Translations under genes and position numbers: made by a program
Shown here: positions 23,467 to 33,255 of the stretch, one piece after another
Layout: each line of letters opens with the position of its first letter
Numbering within the stretch: the first letter of the stretch is position 1
The notes under the pieces: generated by a model
What the model was told of the DNA's origin: nothing
Databases searched by the model: none
What the model saw: only the letters and a program-made list of their open reading frames with translations
DNA from: Clostridiales bacterium
GTDB lineage: Bacteria > Bacillota > Clostridia > Oscillospirales > CAG-272
DNA length: 39,289 nt
Assembly: GCA_016282315.1 (NCBI GenBank)
Contig: JAEEKG010000078.1
Location: forward strand, 1-39,289
Direction of reading: 5' to 3'

Positions 23467-25104
23467 GTCAACATCTATTTTTTCAGCTGCGGGAACAGGA
23501 GGCAGACCAGGCATTGTTAATATGTTGCCCGCATATACCACTATAAATCCAGCTCCTGCTGAAATCTTTACATTCCTTACAGTTACCCTGAAGCCTTTCG
23601 GTGCCCCCTTTAGCTGGGCGTTATCTGAAAGGCTGTTTTGCGTTTTGGCAATGCAAACGGGACAATTGTCTAGGCCAAGAGAAGTGAGTGTTTTAATGCT
23701 CTCTTCAGCTTGTTCAGAGTAATCAACACCATCTGCTCCATAAATACTGGTTGCTATTTTTTCTATTTTTCCCTTTATTGTGTCATTTAAATCATACGAG
23801 AACTTAAAGTCGGATTTTTCTTCGCAGAGCTTAACAACTTCTCTTGCCAGCTCTTCTCCGCCTACACCGCCTTTTGCCCATACATCGGACAACACAACAT
23901 TAACATTGAGTTCTTTACATTTTGTTTCAACTAATTCAATCTCTTTTTCAGTATCTGTAGGGAATTTATTAATGGCAACAACGACCGGAAGATTATATAT
24001 TGTTTTCATGTTAGAAACATGTTTTAACAAATTGGGCAAACCTTTTTCCAGTGCCACAAGGTCTTCTTCAGTAAGTTGCGTCTTATCTTTTCCGCCGTGC
24101 ATCTTAAGTGCCCTGACAGTTGCCACAATAACGCAAGCGGATGGTTTGAATCCTGTCATTCTGCACTTTATATCGCAGAATTTTTCAGCACCCAGATCTG
24201 CTCCGAATCCGGCTTCTGTAATTGCATATTCACCAAGTTTCAATGCAAGTTTTGTTGCTAAAACTGAGTTACATCCGTGTGCAATGTTTGCAAAAGGTCC
24301 GCCGTGAACAAAAGCAGGTGTTCCTTCCAAAGTCTGAACAAGATTAGGCTTTAATGCTTCAACTAGTAGTGCTGTCATTGCGCCTTCTGCCTTCAGATCA
24401 TGTGCTGTAACAGGTTTTCCTTCATAAGAATAACCGATTATGATTCTAGACAGTCTTTTCTTTAAATCTTCAATTGAAGATGACAGGCAGAATATTGCCA
24501 TGACTTCAGAAGCTACAGTTATTTCAAATCCGTCATTTCTCTCTCTTCCGTTCTTTTCCCCGCCAAGACCATCACGAATATATCTCAATTGACGGTCGTT
24601 CATATCAAGAGCACGTTTCCATGTGATTCTTTCGGGGTCTATTCCGAGCTTATTGCCTTGATAAATGTGATTGTCTATCATTGCGGCAAGCAAATTGTTG
24701 GCTGCGCTTATCGCATGAATATCTCCTGTAAAATGCAGGTTAATCTCCTCCATCGGTACTACTTGGGAGTATCCTCCGCCGGTCGCTCCGCCTTTTACAC
24801 CGAAAACGGGTCCGAGAGAAGGCTCTCTCAAAGCCACAATTGATTTTTTCCCTATTTTCCTCAGAGCATCGGCTAGACCTATTGTAGTTGTGGTCTTTCC
24901 TTCTCCGGCAGGAGTAGGAGTGATAGCGGTAACAAGAACTAGTTTGCCTTCTTTTTTACCTGGCTCTTGGAAGATGGATAAATCCACCTTTGCCTTGTTC
25001 TTTCCGTACATCTCAAGATATTTTTCATCAATGCCGGCTATTTTGGCAATTTCACTTATTGGTTTTAGCTTTGCTCTTTGAGCTATTTCAATATCTGTCA
25101 GCAT
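23437..25104 (-). CDS. fhs: Formate--tetrahydrofolate ligase
   Basis: ATP-dependent synthesis of 10-formyltetrahydrofolate, feeding one-carbon metabolism and, in acetogens, the Wood-Ljungdahl methyl branch. It is 555 residues with P-loop [13 protein letters not shown] (about 62-74), [33 protein letters not shown] and the canonical C-terminal GIISGLF. The rest of the one-carbon pathway is not nearby, so acetogenesis cannot be claimed. The gene begins 15 bases after the GH31 stop with AAGGGG upstream of its ATG, suggesting cotranscription with GH31. It overlaps bioY tail to tail by 30 bases. Confidence 0.97.
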   Translation of the reverse strand: MLTDIEIAQRAKLKPISEIAKIAGIDEKYLEMYGKNKAKVDLSIFQEPGKKEGKLVLVTAITPTPAGEGKTTTTIGLADALRKIGKKSIVALREPSLGPVFGVKGGATGGGYSQVVPMEEINLHFTGDIHAISAANNLLAAMIDNHIYQGNKLGIDPERITWKRALDMNDRQLRYIRDGLGGEKNGRERNDGFEITVASEVMAIFCLSSSIEDLKKRLSRIIIGYSYEGKPVTAHDLKAEGAMTALLVEALKPNLVQTLEGTPAFVHGGPFANIAHGCNSVLATKLALKLGEYAITEAGFGADLGAEKFCDIKCRMTGFKPSACVIVATVRALKMHGGKDKTQLTEEDLVALEKGLPNLLKHVSNMKTIYNLPVVVAINKFPTDTEKEIELVETKCKELNVNVVLSDVWAKGGVGGEELAREVVKLCEEKSDFKFSYDLNDTIKGKIEKIATSIYGADGVDYSEQAEESIKTLTSLGLDNCPVCIAKTQNSLSDNAQLKGAPKGFRVTVRNVKISAGAGFIVVYAGNILTMPGLPPVPAAEKIDVDSLGIISGLF

Positions 25105-25119
25105 AGTTAAACCCCTTAA

Positions 25120-27525
25120 TTATTGTGAGATATTTTCTTTGATTCTTTCCTTTACACTATCCGGAATAGCAGACTCATCGAGCTTCTTAATTGCACTATC
25201 CAAGTCTTCACATTGACGGATGCTTTCATATATTCTGTTTTTCTCTCTGTTGTTATAGCTGAGAATTGAGAATTGTTCCAACAAGGTATGCTTGAATTGC
25301 TCGAACTGAGTCTCTTTTTTGGCTTTAACTTCGATTTCGTATTTTGCTCCTGTTTCAAAAGCAAAGCTCATGGATAAGAAATCGCCATACAATTCTTCAA
25401 ATTCTTTCTTTACAGAATTCACTTTAAGGGTTATTTTTCCCTCTCTTATGTTTTTGAATCTAACAATTACTTTTCTGTTTTTTGGAACTACGTTTTTGTC
25501 GCCCCAATAACTAATGCTTAACTTTTCAGTATATTCTCCGTTATCTTTTTCCTTATATTCAGAAACAAATTGAGTATATCCACTTGCATTTTTTCCTCTT
25601 TCATACATCTCACTTGATTTGTTTCCGTTATATACCCAAAGCTCAAGTGTTTTGGGATTATCTGAAACATTGCCTTCATCACGCGAGAGTGTTAAAACTG
25701 TTCCTTCTTTTGCTAAAACGGGCATTGTGTCAAGAGTTCTTTGAAGCTTGTACTCTTTACCATCTGAAACATACTGTTCTCCCGTAAATATATCTGTCCA
25801 AGTACCTTTTGGAATGTACATGTCTACTTTTGCAAGACCTTCTTTATTGATCTTGTTAGTAACAACGGATACCAATAAGTCTTTGTTGAACAAATATTCC
25901 TGTTTATATCTGTATGCTTCTTCCTCTTTCCACTCGTAGTATAAAGGTTCGATTATACCTTCTCCATGCCAGTGGTTTCTTGCATTTGCAGAATATAGAT
26001 ACGGGATTAATGAGTGCCTGAATCTCAACCACTTTTCAGTAATCTGTCCAATGCCGTTTTTGTAGTATCTTGGCTCTTTTGTTATTACATTTTCACATGT
26101 GCTGTGAAGCCTGTTAATCGGGCTGAAAACTCCGAACTGAATTGATCTGACATACAATTCATCGTTCTTGTATCCACCCATGTGTCCGCCAATGTCATGA
26201 CTCCACCAGGTGTATCCTATATTGCTTGATGTGGCTGTGAAATACGGCAAATACTTCAATGTATCCCAAGTAATATGTGTATCGCCTGAAAAGCCTACTT
26301 GGTATCTATGAGAACCGACACCTGCGTATCTGGATAAAATAATGGGCTCTTTGCCGTCTTTTCCGTTATTGAGGTATAAATAGTGATTGAACGCCCACAG
26401 TGGGTCAAGACCATCTATTTTTGTTTTTGTTCCCTGCTGCCAGTCCATCCACCAGAATCTGACTCCGTCTTCTTCATATGGATTCAGCAGCACATCAAAA
26501 TATGCATTTATAAAGTTTGTGTCTGTAACATCACATTCAACAACTTGTTTTGTCTTGGGATCTATTCCGCATCTCTTGCTGAATTCTTTGTATTGTTTTT
26601 CAAAGAATCTAACCCCGGAGTGCGGGTGCAGATTCAAAGTGACTTTGTAATTCTTGTCATTTAAAATCTTGAGGAATTTCTTGTAATCCGGGAAAAGATG
26701 CTTGTTCCATGTATATCCTGTCCAACCGGATTTTCCTCCGTGAAATGAATCAGCAAGACCTTGCTCTGTAATCTTGAATTCTTCATCAACGGTTGTTGAG
26801 TAGTGCCAGTCCATATCTACTGTTGCAACAGTGAAAGGAACTTTTGAATTTTCAAATTCCTGGATAAGATTCAAATATTCTCTGTCCGTATAATCGTGGT
26901 ATCTGCTCCACCAGTTTCCAAGTGCAAACCTTGGAATCATAGGTACTTCACCCGTGATTTCATACAGTGCTTTCACAGCTTCTCTGTATTCATCCCCGTA
27001 AGCGAATACATATTCATCAATTCCATCAGCTTTTTTATCAAATGGTTCGCCATTTTCATTTAAACAAATTGTTTTTGAGTCATCAAGAACAGCTACGCCT
27101 GTTGTTGAGCACACACCATTGCCCAGATTGACTTTGTGCCATTTGCCATACTTGTCTTCAAACATGTTTCCGTTACATCTGTCAAGCGTTCTGTAAGTTC
27201 CGCCCAAGTTTCCTTCATTTGTAATTCTTACATTTTTTCCGCCTATTATGACATAGCAGTCTCTTCTTTTGCTCTTCAAAACAAGTGTTACATACTCTGT
27301 TTTTATTGACGCTTCTTCATCATTGCTTTTAAACTCATACTTAACTTTGGGCAGATCTCTGTACCAAATTGACAGAGTTGCTTCATCTCTGTATTGATGT
27401 TTTCTGCTCTTTTCAATTCTGAATAGTCTATCTGTCAAGACTGTTACCCTATAATCTTTCCAGAACACAATATTTTTCTTTTTTGCCAACGGATAAGTTT
27501 TTACAATAAGTTCGCTATTAAGCAT
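25120..27525 (-). CDS. Glycoside hydrolase family 31 (alpha-glucosidase/xylosidase-like)
   Basis: Predicted cytoplasmic alpha-glycosidase of 801 residues with no signal peptide. It has an N-terminal beta-sandwich, the barrel beginning near IPRFALGNWWSRY (197-209), the nucleophile Asp in WWMDWQQG (D361) and the acid/base Asp in GFSGDTHITWD (D415), then C-terminal beta domains. The nucleophile motif is WMDWQQG rather than the common WxDMNE, pointing to a distinct subgroup whose substrate I cannot name. The last 65 residues form an extra charged, helical tail. Start at ATG 27525, with GGGGG six bases upstream, is preferred to the in-frame TTG at 27540. Confidence 0.9.
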   Translation of the reverse strand: MLNSELIVKTYPLAKKKNIVFWKDYRVTVLTDRLFRIEKSRKHQYRDEATLSIWYRDLPKVKYEFKSNDEEASIKTEYVTLVLKSKRRDCYVIIGGKNVRITNEGNLGGTYRTLDRCNGNMFEDKYGKWHKVNLGNGVCSTTGVAVLDDSKTICLNENGEPFDKKADGIDEYVFAYGDEYREAVKALYEITGEVPMIPRFALGNWWSRYHDYTDREYLNLIQEFENSKVPFTVATVDMDWHYSTTVDEEFKITEQGLADSFHGGKSGWTGYTWNKHLFPDYKKFLKILNDKNYKVTLNLHPHSGVRFFEKQYKEFSKRCGIDPKTKQVVECDVTDTNFINAYFDVLLNPYEEDGVRFWWMDWQQGTKTKIDGLDPLWAFNHYLYLNNGKDGKEPIILSRYAGVGSHRYQVGFSGDTHITWDTLKYLPYFTATSSNIGYTWWSHDIGGHMGGYKNDELYVRSIQFGVFSPINRLHSTCENVITKEPRYYKNGIGQITEKWLRFRHSLIPYLYSANARNHWHGEGIIEPLYYEWKEEEAYRYKQEYLFNKDLLVSVVTNKINKEGLAKVDMYIPKGTWTDIFTGEQYVSDGKEYKLQRTLDTMPVLAKEGTVLTLSRDEGNVSDNPKTLELWVYNGNKSSEMYERGKNASGYTQFVSEYKEKDNGEYTEKLSISYWGDKNVVPKNRKVIVRFKNIREGKITLKVNSVKKEFEELYGDFLSMSFAFETGAKYEIEVKAKKETQFEQFKHTLLEQFSILSYNNREKNRIYESIRQCEDLDSAIKKLDESAIPDSVKERIKENISQ

Positions 27526-27561
27526 ATATGACCCCCACAATCAATTTGTTCTTACACTCCA

Positions 27562-27590
27562 ATTATATATTATTTTGCGTACTCGTTCAA
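27562..27590 (-). promoter_or_regulatory. Promoter of the GH31-fhs transcript
   Basis: Minus-strand TTGAAC (27590-27585), 17 bases, TATAAT (27567-27562). It is back to back with the GH3 promoter, the two -35 boxes being about 30 bases apart. Confidence 0.75.
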
Positions 27591-27619
27591 TTATAAGTAT
27601 TAATATATTCCTTACTTCA

Positions 27620-27648
27620 TTGACATAAAAAATATCGGCAGATATAAT
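27620..27648 (+). promoter_or_regulatory. Perfect-consensus promoter of the GH3 gene
   Basis: TTGACA (27620-27625), 17 bases, TATAAT (27643-27648): both boxes and the spacing match the vegetative consensus exactly. Transcription should begin near 27655, with GAGG at 27671-27674. Confidence 0.88.
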
Positions 27649-27677
27649 TAAATCATACTACAACAAAGTTGAGGTAA

Positions 27678-29984
27678 ATGTATATGACAAAATGGGCAAG
27701 AGCAAGATATCAGCCATGCCTTCCAATAGGTCCTAATGGAACAAAAATCACAGCGTGCGAAGATAATCTGAATGTATCTAAAGAAGCCGCAAAAGAAGGA
27801 ATGGTCCTTTTAAAGAATAACAATTCGTTGCTCCCATTCAAAAAAGAAACAAAGCTGGCTATATTCGGAAAAGCTCAAATAGACTATGTTCAAGGCGGAG
27901 GCGGTTCCGGAGAAGTAGTTTCTGTAAAACCAATCAGCATTTATGAAGGATTAAAACAAAAATCCAAAAAAATAACTGTTCTTGACTATTTGTCAGATTA
28001 CTATAAACAGTATGTTGAACAGCAGCATGCAAATGGTATCCAGTGCGGAATGCTCAGTGAGCCCAAAGTTCCAACTGACTTATTAAAGAAGGCATCTTCT
28101 GAAACAGATACAGCTGTTATAACAATTAACAGATATTCCGGAGAAGGCGGCGACAGAAAGAGCAAGGGCGACCCATATATAGAGCTCAGCAATGAAGAAA
28201 AGAAAATGGTTAAAGCAGTCAAAGACAATTTTAAACATATTGTGGTACTGCTTAATATAGGTGCACCAATTGAAACGGGTTGGTTTGCAGATGATGACAG
28301 AATTGAGTCAGCCATGGTTGTATGGCAGTGCGGCTCAAGAGGAGGCCTGGCTGTTGCAGAGTTGTTAACAGGCGAAGACACTCCTTCAGGAAAACTTGTA
28401 GACACATTTGCTAAATCCATAGATGACTATCCTTCAACAAAAGGATTTGATGAGTCTGTGTATTATGTTCAATACAGCGAAGACATATTTGTAGGCTATA
28501 GATATTTTGAAACAATTCCGGGAATGAAGGAAAAAGTAGTCTATCCATTCGGATATGGTCTTTCCTACACCACTTTTGAAATAAAAGAAGTTGAGACAAA
28601 ACTGAAAAAAGACAAAATAAGTTGTACTGTAAGTGTAAAAAACACAGGTAAGTATTCAGGAAAACAAGTCGTTCAACTCTATTATTCAGCCCCCGAAAAC
28701 AAATTGACAAAAGCAGCAATAGAACTGGTTGCTTTTGCAAAAACTAAAAAGCTCGCACCTAAAGAAACCGAAACAATCACTTTGACATTCAATGTTAAGG
28801 ATATGGCAAGTTTTGATGATCTTGGTGTAATCAGCAAGAGTGCATACGTACTTGAAAAAGGTACATATTCATTCTTTATAGGCGACAGCGTAAGAAATGT
28901 TGTTAAGTCAGAATATGAATATGTTCTGAAAAAAGATGTTGTGGTTGAACAACTGAGTTCCCACTGTGCTCCGATGAGACTCAGAGAAAGACTACTCAGC
29001 AATGGACAATATGTAAAAGCGGAAAATGTGGATGAATACCACGAAACAATTGATGATCCTTACGATTGTCCATACATTCCTCCAAAGACTCCTAAAGACA
29101 AGAAATACCTCATAGATGTCTATAAAGGTACAATTAGTATTGATGAATTCTTGTCTCAGTTGAACGATAGTGAACTCGTTGAATTGGTCAGCGGTCATGT
29201 AAGATTCGGTATCAGTCCGACTGGAGGCATGGGCGATGTAAGAGAATACGGGGTTCCAAAAGTTCAAACAGCAGATGGTCCTCAGGGCGTGCGCGTTATG
29301 GAAGACTGCGGTGTAAAAACAACAGCATTCCCGATAGCTACTCTATTGGCGTGCACATGGAACACTGACTTGGTTGAAAAAATAGGAAAAACAGTGGCGC
29401 TTGAAATGATAGAAAACAACGTTCAGATTTGGCTTGCTCCAGCTTTGAACACTCATAGGTCTCCTCTTTGCGGAAGAAACTTTGAGTACTATTCAGAAGA
29501 CCCATTGATTTCAGGAAAGATGGCTGCTGCCATGGTAAGAGGAGTTCAATCAAGAGGTGTTGCTGCAACTCCAAAACATTTTGCTTTAAATAACAAAGAA
29601 GGAAACAGACGAGGCTCTGATTCAATAGTTTCAGAAAGAGCTTTGAGAGAGATTTATCTTAAAGGATTTGAAATCTGTGTTAAGGAATCCAGTCCTCTGA
29701 TAATGATGACTTCATACAACCTGCTCAACGGATGGCACACATCTGAAAACGCCGGTCTCATTAAAGGAATCTTGAGAGGTGAATGGGGCTATAAAGGTGC
29801 CTTGACCACCGACTGGACAACAAAATGTACTCATTACCGTGAAATAATTGCCGGCAATGACATAAAGATGCCATGCGGTGAACAAGAAAGTGTGTTAATG
29901 CTTCTTGACTATTGCAACATAAACAGAAATCAAATTGCATCATGTGCAAAAAGGGTTTTGGAATTGATACTTGCTTTGGATTAA
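27678..29984 (+). CDS. Glycoside hydrolase family 3, domain-permuted beta-glucosidase-like
   Basis: A 768-residue GH3 enzyme, predicted cytoplasmic, whose domains are in reversed order. The alpha/beta sandwich domain comes first (KEGMVLLKNNNSLLPF at 39-54, acid/base region YSGEGGDR with E156). A fibronectin-III-like domain follows (about 285-390). The TIM-barrel domain comes last (about 480-768), with KHFALNNKEGNRR and the nucleophile Asp in TTDWTTK (D712). The same order is known from rumen beta-glucosidases such as that of Ruminococcus albus. ATG at 27684 has better spacing from GAGG (9 bases) than ATG at 27678 (3 bases); the difference is two residues. It is followed after 25 bases by a lipoprotein gene. 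Confidence 0.9.
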   Translation: MYMTKWARARYQPCLPIGPNGTKITACEDNLNVSKEAAKEGMVLLKNNNSLLPFKKETKLAIFGKAQIDYVQGGGGSGEVVSVKPISIYEGLKQKSKKITVLDYLSDYYKQYVEQQHANGIQCGMLSEPKVPTDLLKKASSETDTAVITINRYSGEGGDRKSKGDPYIELSNEEKKMVKAVKDNFKHIVVLLNIGAPIETGWFADDDRIESAMVVWQCGSRGGLAVAELLTGEDTPSGKLVDTFAKSIDDYPSTKGFDESVYYVQYSEDIFVGYRYFETIPGMKEKVVYPFGYGLSYTTFEIKEVETKLKKDKISCTVSVKNTGKYSGKQVVQLYYSAPENKLTKAAIELVAFAKTKKLAPKETETITLTFNVKDMASFDDLGVISKSAYVLEKGTYSFFIGDSVRNVVKSEYEYVLKKDVVVEQLSSHCAPMRLRERLLSNGQYVKAENVDEYHETIDDPYDCPYIPPKTPKDKKYLIDVYKGTISIDEFLSQLNDSELVELVSGHVRFGISPTGGMGDVREYGVPKVQTADGPQGVRVMEDCGVKTTAFPIATLLACTWNTDLVEKIGKTVALEMIENNVQIWLAPALNTHRSPLCGRNFEYYSEDPLISGKMAAAMVRGVQSRGVAATPKHFALNNKEGNRRGSDSIVSERALREIYLKGFEICVKESSPLIMMTSYNLLNGWHTSENAGLIKGILRGEWGYKGALTTDWTTKCTHYREIIAGNDIKMPCGEQESVLMLLDYCNINRNQIASCAKRVLELILALD

Positions 29985-30009
29985 CTATTCTGTAACGGAG
30001 GTATTTCAC

Positions 30010-31557
30010 ATGACAAAAAGATTATTATCACTGATTTTGTCAACTCTATTGTTTATATCGGTTGTTTTGTTTGTGGTTTCCTGCAGTTCATCTGAAAAAA
30101 CAGAGACAACAGCTAAAGAAACAACCCAAACGACCGAGACAACTACAAGCAGCCAGCAGACAGAAACCGAAAAACAGGTTACTACCGAAGAGCAAACCAC
30201 TGAAGAAGTGGAACTCACAGGAAGAGAAAAAATGCCAGGATACGAAGATATTGATTTCGGAGGATTGACATTCCTTATCAATGCAACAGTATCGGATCCT
30301 GCAGAAAACTGGCACGATGACAAAACAATTTGGGTTGAAGGAATCACAAATGACTCAATAAATGATGCAGTATGGGAAAGAAATGACGTAATGCACAAGT
30401 TGTACAATTGCAATATTGAAGTTGATTCATCAGGCGGTACTGCATATGACGCAGATGTAGCAGCAGGAAGCGGAAGATATATTGGTACCACTCACTGTTA
30501 CAAGGCATTGGCAATTGCAAGCGACAAGTATTACAACGTTTTGAAATTGAATGTTGATTTCACTCAGGATTGGTGGGATCAGGATTTCTTCAGAGATTTA
30601 AGTTGTGACGGAAAACTGTTCTCCATGTGTGGTGCATTTTCACTGATTGCTAAAAGAGCTGTGTGGATTTGTTACTACAACAAAAATGTTTACGATTCCA
30701 AATTTGAAGGAATAGACATTTATCAGATAGTCAGAGATAAACAGTGGACATTTGACAGAATGATCGATTTTATAGACAAAATTAAATACGATGCAAATGG
30801 AGACTCAACATATACTTTCTCAGAAGGAGCAGATGCGGATATTCTAGGTTATATGTCAACTGCCCACAATTACAGAAGCTTGTATTTTGCAGGCGGATGC
30901 AGGTATATAACTAAGAGTTCAAATGATTACAACGGCCATTTTGTGGCATCACTTGTTGATCCTAATGGACAGGAAACAATACAGGCAGCTATTAACCTGA
31001 TTTCAAATGATGGTTATCTTGAATCCGGTTATTCAAATTGCGATAAGGCTATGGCTAACGGAACAACACTGTTTGTTTCTAATGTTCTAGGTCAGCTGAT
31101 AGATGTAAAAGATGCAGAAGGCTTGAGACTTGGTGTTCTTCCTATGCCAATGGCAACTGAAAATCAGGATGGTTATCATCATTTACCTGACAATCATGCA
31201 ACTTTTTTGAGTATTCCGACTTCTTATGCAGATATATCAACGGCATCGGAGTTTTTAACATTATTTGCGTACCACTCATATATGCTTGTGTACCCTGCAT
31301 ATCTGAACACTTACAAATATGTGTATGCTCACGATGAAGAGTCTGGGGAAATGGTAGACATTATCCTAAATTCTATCTGCTATGATCCAGGGTATCTTGC
31401 CAATTTTGCTGATTCATTCAACGGATATGTTTCAACTATGATTCAGCAGAATAAACCTGGTCAATATGTAACTGCAGCCACAAGATATTCTCAACAGGCA
31501 GAACAAAAAATAGATGAATACAGAGAGCTTATTTCAAAGATAGATGACAACTATTAA
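30010..31557 (+). CDS. Solute-binding-type lipoprotein, paralog A
   Basis: Surface lipoprotein of 515 residues. The signal peptide ends in lipobox VVSC (C25), followed by a low-complexity Thr/Glu/Gln linker to about residue 66 and the conserved entry motif LTGREKMPGYEDIDFGG. The rest resembles large clostridial extracellular solute-binding proteins: WVEGITNDSINDAVWERND, YNVLKLNVDF, WWDQDFF, and IYQIVRDKQWTFDRMIDF before a DANGD segment. It ends IDDNY, as its three paralogs do. ATG at 30010 has GGAGGT seven bases upstream; an upstream in-frame ATG at 29971 lies inside GH3 and would bury the signal peptide. It is cotranscribed with GH3. The ligand is presumably a saccharide, by context only. 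Confidence 0.82.
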   Translation: MTKRLLSLILSTLLFISVVLFVVSCSSSEKTETTAKETTQTTETTTSSQQTETEKQVTTEEQTTEEVELTGREKMPGYEDIDFGGLTFLINATVSDPAENWHDDKTIWVEGITNDSINDAVWERNDVMHKLYNCNIEVDSSGGTAYDADVAAGSGRYIGTTHCYKALAIASDKYYNVLKLNVDFTQDWWDQDFFRDLSCDGKLFSMCGAFSLIAKRAVWICYYNKNVYDSKFEGIDIYQIVRDKQWTFDRMIDFIDKIKYDANGDSTYTFSEGADADILGYMSTAHNYRSLYFAGGCRYITKSSNDYNGHFVASLVDPNGQETIQAAINLISNDGYLESGYSNCDKAMANGTTLFVSNVLGQLIDVKDAEGLRLGVLPMPMATENQDGYHHLPDNHATFLSIPTSYADISTASEFLTLFAYHSYMLVYPAYLNTYKYVYAHDEESGEMVDIILNSICYDPGYLANFADSFNGYVSTMIQQNKPGQYVTAATRYSQQAEQKIDEYRELISKIDDNY

Positions 31558-31565
31558 TTAATAGT

Positions 31566-31590
31566 TTGAGCCCGGAACATCCGGGCTCAA
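31566..31590 (+). terminator. Hairpin terminator after lipoprotein A
   Basis: An 11-base perfect stem, TTGAGCCCGGA / TCCGGGCTCAA with loop ACA, begins 8 bases after the stop codon. The downstream tract is only moderately T-rich (TTCATTTTGC), so the second hairpin nearby may complete termination. Confidence 0.75.
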
Positions 31591-31602
31591 TTCATTTTGC
31601 AT

Positions 31603-31642
31603 AAAAAACAATCCCAGGCATTGAGTCTGGGATGCTGTTTTT
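31603..31642. terminator. Bidirectional terminator between lipoproteins A and B
   Basis: ATCCCAG (31611-31617) pairs with CTGGGAT (31627-31633). The flanks AAAAAACA and TGTTTTT give a T tract on either strand, so it serves both converging genes. Confidence 0.85.
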
Positions 31643-31650
31643 AATTCACA

Positions 31651-33231
31651 TCAATAATTGTCATCAACATCTTGTACAGTTTTTCTGTACTCATTGAGTG
31701 AAGTTTCTAGTGTGGTTGTATATCTCTTTGCAGCAGCAGTGATTTTGTTCTGTTTATTTGAAACGATTGTTGCAATGTAACCTATAAAGTCTCTACATCC
31801 CTGCAATTCAGCTATATTTGAAAAGTCATATACAACAGAGTCGAGGATTAAACCAACAATTTCTGCTGATTCTTCGTCACTTGTGTATGTGTACTTATAT
31901 GTGTTCAAATATGCCGGATATACAAGTTTCATTGAATGATAAGCAAACAATGTGAAGAATTGTGAAATAACTTCAACGTTGCTGTAAGATGTAGGAATAA
32001 CAAGCATGGATATACCACGTGGTTGTGCATAACAATAATATCTTCCCTGACTCTCATCGATCATCGGAAGCGGTAATACGCCTACTCTCAAATCTTCAGC
32101 ATCTGACATTCTTCTAAGTACGTCAAGAACTTCTCCTCCGAATAAAGTTGTTTTATTCTTAAGAGCAACCGGTACATTGGTGTAGCCTGTTTGAATATAT
32201 GACTCACTATTACATAACTCAATTATTCTATCTACGACATCTGAGTTTCTGTCATTGGTTATTGTATTTACATAATTACTTGTTCTGTAATCTGAACTGC
32301 TCTTTGATGTAGTTGTCAGACCAGCTGCGTAATACCATCCTTGGACACATTGTTCTGATGTAACCATTCCGACAATATCTGCATCGCTTCCATCGCTGAA
32401 TGTGTAAGCAGAGTCGCCGTTAACATCGTTTTTAATTGTCTCCATCATGTTAAGCATTACATCCCAGGTCCACTTTTTTTCTCTTACAAGCTGATATATA
32501 TCTGTACCAGCAAACTTGGATTCATAAACATCTTTGTTGAAGTATATTATCCAAGTTGAGTTCATTGAGTGCCAGCCCCAATAACCATTCATTGTAAACA
32601 ATTTGCCGTCAGTACTGAAATTGTTAATGAAATCGTGATTCCACCATGGCTCATCAAAATCAAATCCCAGTTTGAGCAAATTATAATATCTGCTGTTAGC
32701 CAGCTTACTTCTGTTTACAAGAGTTGTTGCTGCTATATATTTTCCATCTCCTGATGCAACAGATGCGCTGAAACCATTTTCCCAACCGCCATTATCAACC
32801 GAGATTGTGCAGTTGTAAAGTTTGCTCATGACGTCGTTTCTGTCCCATACAGCATCGTTTACGGCATTATTTGTTATGGATTCAACCCACCACTCACTGG
32901 CATCATCCCAGTCTGGATCTCCTTGACCCTGGTTGTTTGATGCAATCAAGAAGTTAAGTCCACCAAAATCCACATCTTCATGACCGGGCATTTTTTCTCT
33001 TCCGGTTGGTTCAGTTGATTCAGTTGTCTGTTCTTGTGTAGTGATTTCTTCTGTAGTTTGACTTTCAGTTGTTTGACCTTCTGTTGTTTGTTCAGTCTGT
33101 TTTGCCGTCGTTTGAACGCTTTCCTTATTTGTTGTTTCTGTATCACTTTTCTGAGAACAAGAAACTGCAAAAAGAATAACTAAAACAACCATTAACAGAG
33201 AAATCAAAAGCGAAATTATTTTCCGTGACAT
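31651..33231 (-). CDS. Solute-binding-type lipoprotein, paralog B
   Basis: Lipoprotein of 526 residues with signal peptide and lipobox AVSC (C25). It has the longest Thr/Gln/Glu linker of the four (about residues 28-75, repeated TTE and QTTE units), then TGREKMPGHEDVDFGG. The body has the same landmarks as the others: WWVESITNNAVNDAVWDRND, LYNCTISVDNGGW, a tryptophan-rich WGWHSMNSTWIIYFNKDVY segment, TFSDGSDADIVG, and the C-terminus VDDNY. GGGGG lies just before the ATG, and the gene starts 24 bases after paralog C. It is the last gene of the D-C-B operon and is followed by the bidirectional terminator. Confidence 0.82.
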   Translation of the reverse strand: MSRKIISLLISLLMVVLVILFAVSCSQKSDTETTNKESVQTTAKQTEQTTEGQTTESQTTEEITTQEQTTESTEPTGREKMPGHEDVDFGGLNFLIASNNQGQGDPDWDDASEWWVESITNNAVNDAVWDRNDVMSKLYNCTISVDNGGWENGFSASVASGDGKYIAATTLVNRSKLANSRYYNLLKLGFDFDEPWWNHDFINNFSTDGKLFTMNGYWGWHSMNSTWIIYFNKDVYESKFAGTDIYQLVREKKWTWDVMLNMMETIKNDVNGDSAYTFSDGSDADIVGMVTSEQCVQGWYYAAGLTTTSKSSSDYRTSNYVNTITNDRNSDVVDRIIELCNSESYIQTGYTNVPVALKNKTTLFGGEVLDVLRRMSDAEDLRVGVLPLPMIDESQGRYYCYAQPRGISMLVIPTSYSNVEVISQFFTLFAYHSMKLVYPAYLNTYKYTYTSDEESAEIVGLILDSVVYDFSNIAELQGCRDFIGYIATIVSNKQNKITAAAKRYTTTLETSLNEYRKTVQDVDDNY

Positions 33232-33255
33232 GTGTTCCCCCAGTGTTACTGCTTA

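Noticed and set aside
27595-27617. Inverted repeat AAGTA...TACTT between the GH31 and GH3 promoters as an operator
   Set aside because: Only five bases per arm with a 13-base spacer in AT-rich DNA; not distinguishable from chance.
29971-30009. N-terminal extension of lipoprotein A from the upstream ATG at 29971
   Set aside because: It overlaps the end of GH3, has no ribosome binding site, and would place 13 residues before a clear signal peptide; GGAGGT points to the ATG at 30010.
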